Shown piece by piece: positions 11,549-23,239 of a stretch of 64,000 bases of DNA. Where the stretch lies: the NCBI GenBank assembly GCA_963277665.1, contig OY728133.1:386397962-386461961 (forward strand), written 5' to 3'. The position numbers and the translations under genes are program-made. Below the pieces are notes generated by a model. That model was not told the origin of the DNA, searched no databases, and worked only from the letters and a program-made list of their open reading frames with translations. This DNA is from Viscum album (taxonomy: Eukaryota; Streptophyta; Magnoliopsida; Santalales; Viscaceae). Positions within the stretch are counted from its first letter, which is position 1. The number at the start of each line of letters is the position of its first letter.

Positions 11549-11563
11549 AAAAGGGGGGAAGGA
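11549..11563 (+). other. E1 polypurine tract
   Basis: AAAAGGGGGGAAGGA directly before the 3' LTR start TGTAACACCC; perfect purine run of 15 bases. Confidence 0.9.
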
Positions 11564-13192
11564 TGTAACACCCTAGGTAAATAAAGAATATGAAATTTTC
11601 ATATTTATCCAAATTTGTGAATAAAATATTAATATTACTTTAAAGTTGACACTAGGCTCGATGGCGTACCCAATACGCAACAACGAGTTTCTTGGGAATC
11701 TTACGTTGCACTCTAATAACAAAATAATATTATTTTAAATGGTAGTTAACGCCTAGCCGTTATAATGGAAGGAATGAATAAAACTAACTAAAAAATGATT
11801 ATATATGTTTGTCAAAAAAATTTACTTTTTACAATAAATGTTAGAGGATTAAAAATGCGAATGAATCCAATTTTAAGCGTAAACATTCTAATATTCTTTA
11901 GAAGGTTGATTAACCGCCTTTTGATGGAGAACCTCTTTTAAATCAATGTTTTGACAATTTTATGTGTTATATTTGAAAAAAATAAAATTCTTCTTTAGAA
12001 TCGGGACCTCAAATTTTACTTTGTGTAAATTTTTGGTATTTTTCCAATAAAGTTCATTTTTTATTTTATAGTGAAAATGTTGTATTATAATTCAAAACCA
12101 CTTTTTAATCTAATTTATTTATCTGATTATATTATCTTTTGAATTTTTTTTAAAGTTAAATTAGAATATATTTTTACCATTTAATCCAATAGTGGTCATT
12201 GGAATTAATTTCACATTGAAATTGGACTTCAACTAGTGTCAATCTTTTAATAGATATTGTTACTTAAAAACACGCTATTTGTTTTGAAAGAGGGAATTAA
12301 TTATTAAATTAAATAATGCAACTTATATGTTTTGAAATTTTTAAAATAGACATCATTTTTTAATTTGGAATATCAAATATAGTTTAGGGTGAGTTTTTGG
12401 TATTTTTCTGAAAAATATCAATTTTTGATGAATAGTGAAACCACTAAGTGGTAGTTTAAAAACTGATTTTTCGTTTAAATTAAACTTCACCACATATTCG
12501 ATTTGAATTTCAAAAATCCGACATACATGGTTTTCATTAGGATGTAAAATGTGGTTAAATGGGATTAAAATATTTTTTTTGTGAATAGTAACTTTTGAGT
12601 TTTTAATCACGATTAGAGGTAATTAGTGTAATTTAAGGTAAAAATAAGGTTTCAATAATATGAAATGCCGTAGACACATGTCCTAACCTCATTGGATGTG
12701 TCATGGACGACAAAGACAATCCATGGGTCAACCTGGGGACCCCATGGGGACACTTTGGTTGGAAAATGACATATATAACTTTTTATTTAAAGTTAAAATG
12801 AAAATATCACAAACATGAGTTGTTTTACTAAAAAAAAATTAAATGGGGTTATACAAGTCATATTTTTTACTATAAATATTCATTAGAAATATAACAGGAT
12901 TTTCTACATCATGATAGATTTTTTTTTTTAATTTTTAGACATTAAATAAATTAAATTATTTATAACATCATGATGATGCAACGATTACCTCATTAATAAA
13001 GGATTTAAATAAAATGAAAAGATAATGTTAAAACTACAACATAAACTTGTCAAAAACTTATTGGATTAGTATATTTCGAACCCTTACCACCTTATCCTCT
13101 AAATACATCAACATGAGACCTTTAAAATCCGAAATTCATTTGAAAATAAAGTAAAATTTTGTAACCTTACAAGAGTGCCCCTCCTCTCCTCT

Positions 13193-13200
13193 TATAAAAG
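13193..13200 (+). promoter_or_regulatory. TATA box of E1 3' LTR
   Basis: TATAAAAG in the same CTCTTATAAAAGGCCCC setting as in the 5' LTR. Confidence 0.55.
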
Positions 13201-13547
13201 GCCCCCTCTTCTACCACCTTACCCACACCTCTCAAGCCTTTTTCTCGGTCAAACCCTTCTCATTTTGTCTATCCAAATCCCTCTCTTACTCATAGAAGCC
13301 TCACTTTGGGAAGAGGTCTTCCCGAGGAAGCCTTTGATCTCAAATCAAAGAGAGATACCTGATTTTAAGGTAATGTCTTCACTTGTGTTATTTTGTTTAA
13401 TTTTGCTTCTACAATTCCCTAAACTCTTTTTATTCATTTATTTTGTAACAACTCCAGTATAATAAATATACTTGGATTTCATTATAAGAAGGATTCGAGC
13501 TACACTTACACACACCTACATCTAATGGTTAAAAAACATACTATTTC

Positions 13548-13966
13548 TTTGGATGGTGAATTTCTGCCTCACGAAATGATGATTGTTCAATATTCTTTTA
13601 ACACCATCAAAGGTGGAAATTAAGATGTCACTATATTTATTTATGATATATAATATGTTTATTTTTTACTTAAGATTCTTTATTTTTCATTTATGGCATA
13701 CCTTTATTGTTTCCATTATGGATAACTGTGATATCTTCATTTTAGGAAGTGTGGACTACAACCCCCTCAAAGTGATTTGATTCGTTAATACCATATGTGG
13801 TACGAATAAGTAATAGATTTAATGATATTATATATGATACCATATTGTAATTATAATACTATTATGTATCATTATGTTTTAATTCCATTAAATAAGAAAT
13901 ATAAATGGAAGTAGCGTTCATGCGTACGTACGGCTTACCGTCTCCATGAGCGGTGCATTTCATTTC
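13548..13966 (+). repeat. Phased motif array in E1 3' LTR (three copies)
   Basis: Cores at 13561 (TTTCTGCCTCACGAAATGATG-like), 13756 (CTACAACCCCCTCAAAGTG) and 13935 (TTACCGTCTCCATGAGCGG, preceded by TGCGTACGTACGGC). Spacings of 195 and 179 bp equal those of the 5' LTR. Confidence 0.7.
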
Positions 13967-16086
13967 TCACCTCTAAATGTTATGTAATTTTATAAATTCA
14001 TGTATATAATGGATATATATGATATATATGATATCTAAATAATGAATATAATTCTTAATATTATATATATTTTACCACATGAACAACTTGTAATTATAAA
14101 GAGTTTATTTTTGACTCAAGTAGCAATGATCTACAAAACGACCATTATTAACTTAAATAATTACATAGTGTTCATAGAATTGTAGTAAGTGATATAAAAT
14201 GAATAATGAAATTGAAAAGGGTTATTAAGAAAGTAGAAATTAACTCAAGTTTATTATTCAGGAGGTTAAAGAACGATCGAGTCAAGTCGGACCCGAGGTA
14301 AGGGAACCTACCCCTCTCTTTCTCCTTATGTACACTCTTTTATGTCATTCCTTTTATGCTCATCTTTCTTATTATTGGGATGTTATTTTATATTCCTCTT
14401 GTAGTAAATTTTATTTTAATATGATGAGAGACCCTATTTGAGTGGTATATATACTTCCCATTATTCTAATCTTTTTGTAATATAATTTAGTTTATGAGTA
14501 TTTACATAAATGTTGTATTGTCCTTCTTTCATGGGGTGTATACTTCGAAAGATACCCGAGTCGGTAATGGAACTTTTAACCCCCTCTTTTTAAAAGACTT
14601 ATTTTGTTGGGACTTTTAATTTACATATTGTAATGTTGGGATATGTTCTTTTATGTCCTCATTGAAGTAAATTTTATTTCCAAGTGATGAAATACCCTTT
14701 TTAGCTCTCATCAACTAATTTTCTGAATTTTAAAGTGACATTGGTAGGCTGTCGAATTTTACCAAGGGATCTTCTTAACCCAATTTCGATTTCTTTGGGT
14801 TCAACATGCAGTTATTGAAGATGTCCTCCTTTGAATATGTGTGAATTTACTTTTATTGTTTTACACTTAATATCCACTTATATTGGGTGTATTTATATTT
14901 GTCCACATAATTATGAAATTGATTTATCATTAATTTAAGGTTACCTTCTTTAGAGGGGATTTCATCTCATTTTACATTTCTATTGAGATTTCATTGTTTT
15001 TATGCACCAATTCACTATTATATGGTGTATATACACTCCTTTGGAATATTATATCATGAATGCCATTATTCTCATGATATTATAAAGTTCTGATTAAATG
15101 TTATTCCTCAATTATTGTATTCAAGTGTCTCTCATTTTGTTAAAACCCCTTTAACTAAAATATCATCTTAAATGTTTTAATGATTTATTCTTATAAATAT
15201 TTCTCATTAATATCCATGTTTTCAAAATGGTTTTTAGGATTTTTTTTATATATGGATATTAGTGGTTTAAAATGTTAAAATCTTCAAAGTGGTATGATAC
15301 AGTTTGATTCAAATATCTCTTTATTAAATGTTTTAAATGGTTTTGAAAATGGTTTTTAGAATGGATTCATTATTTCAATATCTTAAAAAGTTATATGTGG
15401 GAATGTTATATTTCCTTTATGATTAAGTAATGTGTTGTGAGTATGTTATGTTTCTTGGGCATTGTTTATGAAGACGAGTGGTTCTGTGATAAACTAAGGG
15501 TGGGTGAGCCCGATATAGCTCTCCAATGCATTGGGTAACGCGAAGGAGTTAATCATTAAGGTTTCTCAGAAGAGATTTAGGGAATATATTTTGATGGGTA
15601 TTCCAAACATAACCAAGAGGGTTACTACCTATATAAGAATGTTATGAATGCCTCAAGTTACCTTTATGCCTTATGATTTCTATGATTTATTCATGATTTG
15701 ATGAGGTATGTTAAAATGCTTATTTTTATGAGTAAAGTATGATGTCATACATGGACTTATGTTTTCTTTTCATACGTTTATATCCCATACTAATCTTTTT
15801 ATGCTCATACCAAGTTTTTGAAATTTTTTCACAGGTCAAGGGAAAGGTGCATGTTATGTTGACAGTGTCAATAAAGTGTCAAGAAAGAATCCATGTTTTA
15901 ATTTAAATATGTTTCAGTTGATGTGGAAAAAAGAATACTATATTTTATGTAACCACTTTGTTTAAATGAGGAATGCAATTCATGATTTATGATCTAATTA
16001 TCTAAAAATCTAAACCTGAAAAGATCCTCAATGTGAATTATTCATTTTATTCAATATTAAGTAAGGTTTAAGGCTGGGGCCTTATA

Positions 16087-16091
16087 CTATC
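16087..16091. repeat. Target-site duplication of E1, right copy
   Basis: CTATC right after the E1 3' LTR, matching 4510-4514. E2 interior resumes here. Confidence 0.85.
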
Positions 16092-17149
16092 ACTTTAATA
16101 GAAATAAATATAACTGTAAAGGTCACTAGATATAACACATACTTGGATTGCATGTAGGAATACAAGGATATGGAAGAGAAACAAACCATCATGTTCTGAT
16201 GGAGAGTGATAGAAACATGATCAGGAGAAATTTAACCACTAGAAGACCACAAACCTATGATGTCATGAACGACATTTGATTTCACAGTGGTAAAAGTAAA
16301 CAAAAAATGTTTTTGTTTCAATACCTTTTTTATAATGTTGAGGAATTTATTTATGAGATTGACTAATAACATAAGAAAAAAAATACTTACTTATCATGTA
16401 GACATTCATCCTTTAATAAATTTTTACCACAAACTTATCATATCTCCAGACTATGAGTATTCAAGATGACTTGGTCACCTAAAAAGTGAGAGAGTCAACT
16501 TCTAGAGAATCACATAATCTAAGAAAGATAAAATATATATTTCCCCTATCTTTAGAAACTAAGTAAAACAATAAATTGTTAGTAAGAGATCCGATAATCC
16601 TCAAAAGGATAATCCTTTATATAAACAAAATACTACTCTTAATCTCCAAAATTCAACAAACAATACCCAATGTTCAACAAATACCATTAAATACACAATT
16701 GCCCTTAAACTAATTCAATATAATACAAACTAAGATTGATACCCAAAACATATAAGGAGTTTATACCATAGTCTTCCAAGATAAATATTAACTTTTATCT
16801 CCAAATAAAATCGATTAATCTTAAAGTCTCATACTGAAAAGTAATTAACCTAATCACATTGTATCCAAGTGAGGTTAATCATTTTCTATAATTCCACAAT
16901 AAAAACATATATTCTTCCAAAATAAAATATCAACCATTACACCACATATGAAATACCACAATGTTCTATTTTCTTTAGGAAAATTGTTTTTTCAAAAGAG
17001 AGAACTTCTTCAAAAATAACCTTCACCACTTAGTCACCATATCAATTTACTGTACTATTTATATCCATTTTACAAAACAAAAGTTATAAAAATAAACTTA
17101 TTCGTGATTCATAAAGTCATTTAACTAAAAATAAACAATTCATACTAAC

Positions 17150-17270
17150 CATGGACTTCATTTAGGTTAGTGGTAAGGGATAAATCCCAGTCGCACTTTG
17201 GTTGTGGGTTCGATTCCCACAGCATTGTCCAACGTGATGGGTTGTCACACGGTCATCATGTTGTCCTTTT
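17150..17270 (+). repeat. tRNA-derived SINE-like segment in E2 interior
   Basis: A-box-like TTAGGTTAGTGGTAAGG at 17162-17178 and a consensus B box GGTTCGATTCC at 17207-17217. The B box lies in a perfect T-arm: stem GTGGG (17204-17208), loop TTCGATT, stem CCCAC (17216-17220). The boxes are about 30 bases apart, as in tRNA genes. The conserved tail runs through TGGGTTGTCACACGG to TTGTCCTTTTT, a T run that could end polymerase III transcription. It is the counterpart of 10480-10600 in E1, so the insertion predates the split of these copies. No clear own target duplication is seen. Confidence 0.7.
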
Positions 17271-17754
17271 TCAAAAACCATATAATTCTAATAAAATTAA
17301 AAAAATGAGATAAAATCCTTAAAAATATCCATAATATTTTTTTAACTTGAATGGTTATTTCATACTTTACATTTTTGCATCCCAAAAACTAATACTCCAT
17401 AATTTCCCCCAAAATAAGATCACATGAACCAATAAGGTTCTCCATTATGTCCATAGAAGAAAAGATAATTATTCCTTTAATAAAATTTTCACATATCAAA
17501 CATTACGGTTACACATTCTTGAAAAATTATTCCAATGTAATCCTATCATTAGCACATTTAAACATATCATCATCCATATATCCAACCTAACTCTTCAATT
17601 ACTAAACATATTAATCATAGAACATTCATCATGATCCTTTATCTATTTTTTCCATATTATTATTTTATTCTTATTTCCTACAAAAAAAAATCATGCATAA
17701 TGTACTAAGATTTCAATAACTTCAAAACATGAGCTATGAAATAATCCGTACCTT

Positions 17755-18322
17755 TCATTGGTCATTTTTAGTTTCCTCGATTTTAATTGGAATGGCCTTA
17801 AGATTTTGTAATCATATATTTCTATGGTTCTTCAAATCCCATTCCCTAACCTTCTTTATAGGACATCTATTTTCATAAATACCATGTACACAAAATTTAA
17901 AACATTCAATTGATTCCTCGGAAATAACTTCTTTCCCTTTCGTAGGGTCAACAAAATGCTTCCTTTTTTCATGGCAGATTATTACATTATTCCCTTAATT
18001 ACCACATCTATAACATCTTATCATCCTTATGAAGCATATTCATAGGTTTTTCAATACATATCCTTGACACATAGGTTTTTGAATATACTTACCTTTATGA
18101 TTATTACCTAAACATTCATTGAGATTCGTTTCAGGAATATATAGTTCCTTAGAAAAACCTCAAAGGTTAAAGTGGTTAATCATGACTCTAGATAATTGGT
18201 TAAGAATAACAACAAGTGTTTTCATTGTAGTTACCATTTAATTCTATTTCTCATTTAGAAAACCACAACAGTTTCTTTCACATCCATTGTTACATTTTTG
18301 GCAACTTGATACCTTAATTTAT
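17755..18322 (-). pseudogene. Decayed gag-like zinc-knuckle gene of E2
   Basis: The minus strand aligns with the E1 ORF at 9418-9981 over its whole length, including the region coding the third knuckle near 17910-17880 (TGTTTTAAATTTTGTGTACA...). The start codon position reads ATT instead of ATG, and stops and length changes break the frame. Same role as the E1 protein when intact: nucleic-acid binding part of gag. No neighbouring pol. Confidence 0.7.
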
Positions 18323-18526
18323 TAAAACAAAAAATGTCAACGTGAGTATATCAGTAAAATCATCATATAATATCTTATGAGGAGGATAAACAATAAGATA
18401 TAATTATTCATGTAATCTTAAACTAATTAAATTCAACAAAAATAAATATTACTCTTTTAAATATTATAACCATTATGGTTATGTCACTTTTTCCTAAAAA
18501 ACACCTAACCCCTAAAGTTAATTAAA

Positions 18527-18542
18527 CCAAACTCTGATACCA
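18527..18542 (-). other. E2 primer-binding site (initiator-Met tRNA)
   Basis: The minus strand reads TGGTATCAGAGTTTGG, two bases inside the 5' LTR end. It matches the plant initiator-Met tRNA 3' end better than the E1 site. Confidence 0.88.
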
Positions 18543-20634
18543 ACTATAAGGCACCAACCCTAAACATTACATAATCTTGAGTTAAGCCAAAATTTTACTT
18601 TAATTCACATTGAGTATATTTTTAGGTTTAGAGTTTTATAGAATTAGGTTATAAATATTACATTACATCTCAAAAAATAAAAATTAGACACTTTTACTCT
18701 ATCTAGTTTTTTTTCACAAAAATAAAAAACATTAAATAAAAAAAGAGTTTTTTTGTGTGAAATAAATATTCTTGATTTATTAATTTCTCTTTACCTTCCT
18801 TACAACCTATGGAAAACAATTAAAAAAATTGGGATGAGCATAAAAATCTTAGTAAGGGATATAAAATAATTAAATAAAACATTAGTCCATCAATACATGT
18901 AAATCAATGAAATCAAACTTCTCACCCATAAAACATAATATCTTTAACATACCTCATTATATCATAAGAAATATTAATAACACAAATAAATCATAAATGA
19001 TAAAGGTAACTTGTGGAAAAAATACTTACATTGTAGCTTTCATAGCTACATAGGGAGTTACATTTGGAATACCCATCACATTATATTCCATAAATCTCTT
19101 AGGAGAAACATTAACATCTACCTCTGTCATGTTACCCAATGCATTGGGGAGCTATCTCAGTCTCACCCGCCATGCGTTTATCATGAAACCACCCATATAA
19201 ATAAACAATTTCCAAGAGCCATAACATATTTATAACACATAAAAGACTGAAATTATCACCATTTCACTCAACCACAATGAATCAATTCAAGATATTGAAT
19301 TATTTCATCCATTTCCAAAACCATTTAAAACATTTAATAAGGATACTTTTGAATCATATAGTCCCATAACAATTTGAATATTATAAAGTGATTAACATTG
19401 TAAAACATTAATTTTCATATAAATAAATCATAAAAACCATTTTTCAAAACATGTAAATTAATGATAATGATTTAGAAGAATAAATCTTTAAAACAATTAA
19501 AATGATGATTTAGTTTAAGAGTCCCTTAATAATTGAGAAAATAGTTAATAAAAATCATTAAGTAATAACATTACAAAAACTTATTATATCATGAGAATAA
19601 GGAGGTTCATGATATAATTTGTAAAAGGGAAATATATACACCATAAAAGTGAATTGGTGCATAAAAACAAATAATTCTCTATGGAATGTAAATTGAGACG
19701 AAATACCTTAAAAATATTAAGTATAAAATAATCAGAGGTTATTTACACATATTCATTGAAAAATATAAATAAACCCAATATAAATAAATATTAAGTATAA
19801 AAAAATCAGAGGTTATTTACACATATTCATTGAAAAATAAAACCAATGACATGGTTATTTAACTCAAATGAAACAAGATTGAGTTAATATTTCCCTTACA
19901 AAGTTCATATAAATGACATAAGAATTTATCAATAGAGTGATTATTTGTTACAAAAGTATATCCACAGAAATGGAAGTGGAAATTACAACATAAATAAATA
20001 AATAGTGATTCCACACATAATCGTTTCATAATATAATCAATTAAATATTCGTAAAACCCAATGAGTAGAAATTGAGTTTATAAATTCCCTTACGAAAATT
20101 CCTTTGGCTAACAACATCACATAAAAATTATGAAAATGAGATTATGAGAGAGAACATGGTCTCTCATCACATGGACATAAAATTTATAGTAATAAGGATA
20201 GAGAATAATATACCCCAATATAATAAAATATAAATTAAAATACATGACATAAAAGAAGTATTTGACTACAAGGGGAGGGTGAAAGGTTCCCTTAACTTGT
20301 TCCTAACTTGTATCGTTCATTCTTTATATTCCTAAATAAGAAAATTATTTTAATTTATAGTATCTTCAGAACATTTTTCATGTTTATTATTAAATTAATA
20401 TTACTTATCATTTCTTTATAAAAATTACATAATTATTTACGTTCATGTGGTTAATTTTGTCGATATTCTGTATTTGAGTCAAAAATGAAATTATTATAAT
20501 TACAAATTGTCTATGTGGTAAAAATTAAATTATATTCAAAAAGATATTCCGGATTTAAATATCATGCATATACATTATATTTATGTGTTAATAATAGTAC
20601 ATAACATCTGGAGATAAGAAATGAAATGAAACGT

Positions 20635-21055
20635 TCATTGAGATAGTAAGTTGTACGTATGTATGAACACTACTTTCATTTATTTTTCATATTTAAAGGA
20701 AATAAAACTAAATGATACAGAGGTATATTATAAGTTCATTATAATATTATATTTTATATAAGTTACATAAATTTATTAACTCCATACATTATATGTTCTA
20801 TGTATGGCATAAATGATTCATATCCCTTTGAGGGGGCGGTATTCCGCCCTTGCTCAAATGAAATTATCATATTTTCCAATTATTAAAAAGGGTAAAGGTA
20901 TGATGTAAATGAAAAATATACAATCATAGATACAGTATACATATTATATATATCACATATAAATATTGTTTCATTGTAATGGACACTATGAGAGGTGGTC
21001 GGGGATAATCAAACAATTATTGTTTCGTGAGGCAGTAGTTCACCGTCCATAGAAA
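20635..21055 (-). repeat. Phased motif array in E2 5' LTR (three copies)
   Basis: Minus-strand cores at about 21038 (CTACTGCCTCACGAAACAAT), 20844 (AATACCGCCCCCTCAAAGGG) and 20650 (CTTACTATCTCAATGAACG). Both spacings are about 194 bp. Confidence 0.7.
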
Positions 21056-21398
21056 CAATATGTTATAAATACATTTGATAGAGGTGTGTGTGAGTATTGA
21101 TCAAATAATTGGAATAAAAACATAATAGTATATCTAAGATACTAGTTTTTTATAAAATAATTTAATAAAGAGTGTTTAGGGGGTTATAGAAGGAAAATAA
21201 ATGAAAGAAGCTTGAGAGAAGACATTACCTCAAATCGGGTAACTCCTTTTGATTTATGCTAAAAGGATTTCTTGAATTTCCTTCTTCCCAAGGTAAGGAT
21301 TCTATAAGGTATATAAGTATGCTGGGAGATTATTTTATGAAGAGTTTGGACTAGCCAAGGGGCTTGAGAGGTGTGATTAAATTGTTAGGGGTGGTGCC

Positions 21399-21406
21399 CT
21401 TTTATA
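21399..21406 (-). promoter_or_regulatory. TATA box of E2 5' LTR
   Basis: TATAAAAG on the minus strand in CCTCTTATAAAAGGGCACC. Confidence 0.55.
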
Positions 21407-23239
21407 AGAGGAAGGATGGGTACTTTATGAATGTCTTAAAACATAATTTTATTATAAAATGAATTTTTATTTACATAGGTAAAAACTAATTTAATTCAAA
21501 TATATTATGTGGATTCTTTAAATCATCTTAACCAATAGGTTTTACACACGTTTTGGTCTCAAATTTAACCTTATCCTTTAGCTTAAATCCTTAATTAACT
21601 AATTTAACTCTTACCATGTCATCCTCTATATTCATACAATATAGTCGAAATAGTTACCATAATATACCAAGAGAACATAAAGTGGTTCATTAATGACATG
21701 TTCGACATTATATAACTCATTTTTGGAAGATTATATTTTTAGGACAATTATATCATTTAATAAAATTGACCTTTTTTAAAAAAATCATCATTGTCAATTT
21801 TATACTAATCATATCATGAGTTTTTAAAAATCTATAAAAACTTTATTATTTCGAAAAAACGTCATTAATTAAAATATAACAAGTCATAATCCTATCTAAA
21901 ATTATTTTATGGCATAAAAAGTTTCAAAATAAATTTATTTTATTATTTATAATCTCATTTATTTAAAACATTCATTAATAAGCTAATAATTACATCTTCA
22001 TTATGTCGTTAAAATTATAAATAAAATAACTTAATGTAGGAAATATTTTTACATTTTAATCAATATTTATATTCTAAAATACAACTTATATAACCCCATA
22101 TCAAAATTATTTTACTAAAAGATACAAGTTTATGTTATATTTTTCATTACATTAAATTAAATATTATAAAATGTCATTTTCACATCAATGTGGATCCATG
22201 GGGTTCCTAAATCGACTTAAAAATGCCCATGTTCAAACATATATCATCTGATAGGATTAGGACATGTTTTAGGGTAGTTTTATATTATCTTAATATTATT
22301 TGTTACCCTTATTTACCAGATTTACCTTTTAAGCATCGTAAATAAAATAATTAATGAATTTACTATTCATATAGTCTAAAAATTAAAGGTACCTATTTAA
22401 AAAAAATAACTCATAATTAAAAATTTGGAATCCCTTTTTCTAATCTCAAAACACATAATTAGCTTAAATTAATTTAAAATTAATTCACACTGTCAAAACG
22501 AAAAACTGGGTTTTTAAGAAGTAATAACTTTCAAAAGATTGACATGTGTTTTTATCTGATTTAAAATTGAAATTACTTAAAATGACCAAACATGGATTAA
22601 ATGGTAAAAATATAATCTTATTAAAATTTAAAACAAATTAAAAGTTCAATTTAACTATATTAATAAATTATATGAAAAATAAGTTTTGAGTTAAAATGCA
22701 GTATTTTTCATTATTTATTAAAAATGAACTTCATCAAAAAAATACCAAAATTTCATTAAAAGTAATTTTTGATGTCCAGATTATAAATAATAATTTTATT
22801 TTTTCAGATAGAACATATAAAAGTTAAAAAAACTAGATTTAAAAAGGGTTCTCCATCCAAATGAGGTAACTCAACCGTTTAAAGAATATTAGAGTATTTC
22901 ATGCTTAAAATCAGGTTAATTATTATTTTAAGCCTCTATAATTTATTGGATAAATTTAAAGACATTTAACAAACATCTATAATCATATTTTAGTTATCTC
23001 TATTCATTCCATCCAATACAATGGTTATGCATTAACTACCATTTAAATTAATAATATAATAATAATATTTTTTAGTATATCTCAATGTTGTGTGCAACCT
23101 AAGATTTTAGAGAACGCCCTTGTTGCATGTTGAGTACGCTATAGGAAAAAGAGTCCCCTTTAATGAAAAATTAATATATTACTCATAAGTATTTATAGAA
23201 ATTAAAAACTATAAATCTATAAATACCTCAGTCGTTACA

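Larger units (their letters stand above)
4515..16086 (+). mobile_element. E1: complete gag-only long-LTR retrotransposon
   Basis: 5' LTR 4515-9188, primer-binding site 9191-9202, interior 9189-11563 with one zinc-knuckle ORF, polypurine tract 11549-11563, 3' LTR 11564-16086, flanked by CTATC on both sides. About 80% of its length is LTR. I find no protease, RT, RNase H or integrase, so it must have been mobilised in trans. The architecture matches what has been called TR-GAG or, more broadly, LARD elements in plants. It sits inside the interior of E2, about 100 bp from the E2 polypurine tract. LTR agreement is roughly nine in ten by eye, so it is the youngest clear insertion in the left stack. 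Confidence 0.9.
11564..16086 (+). repeat. E1 3' LTR
   Basis: Collinear with 4515-9188. Starts TGTAACACCC after the polypurine tract and ends CCTTATA before the CTATC duplication. It is about 150 bp shorter than the 5' LTR, mostly through one deletion matching 7417-7539 of the 5' copy, whose junction lies near 14441 with a 3-bp TTG microhomology. TATA box at 13193-13200. Short ORFs inside it mirror those in the 5' LTR and are not genes. Confidence 0.9.
16092..18544 (-). other. E2 interior, main part
   Basis: Reads on the minus strand from the primer-binding site through a decayed zinc-knuckle gag to the E1 insertion point. It is collinear with the E1 interior, including the SINE-like segment. 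No RT, integrase or protease motifs are visible. The ORF at 16287-16469 on the plus strand has no recognisable content. Confidence 0.8.
1..23239 (-). mobile_element. E2: minus-strand LTR retrotransposon, split by E1
   Basis: Visible parts in element order: 5' LTR 23239-18545, primer-binding site 18542-18527, interior 18544-16092, then 4514-4416 with the polypurine tract, then 3' LTR 4415 to the window edge. The stretch 4515-16086 is a later insertion (E1). Joining the two interior pieces gives about 2.55 kb, close to the 2.38 kb of E1, of the same family. The only coding trace is a decayed zinc-knuckle gag. The two LTRs agree by eye in roughly four of five bases, clearly less than the E1 pair, so E2 is older, as the nesting requires. 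About 0.3 kb of the 3' LTR lies outside the window. The 5-bp flank at 23240-23244 (CATTG) should recur beyond the left edge. Confidence 0.88.
18545..23239 (-). repeat. E2 5' LTR
   Basis: About 4.7 kb. On the minus strand it starts TGTAACGACTGAGG at 23239 and ends GCCTTATA at 18545 beside the primer-binding site. Landmarks on the minus strand: TATA box 21406-21399, phased motifs near 21038, 20844 and 20650, and the GAGCTATCTCAG island near 19155. It lacks the extra ~250 bp seen in the E1 LTRs at 5290-5545. Confidence 0.9.

Noticed and set aside
17162..17220. Functional tRNA gene
   Set aside because: A box, B box and T-arm are present, but no convincing anticodon arm or acceptor stem forms, and the segment is repeated at the equivalent site of another retrotransposon.
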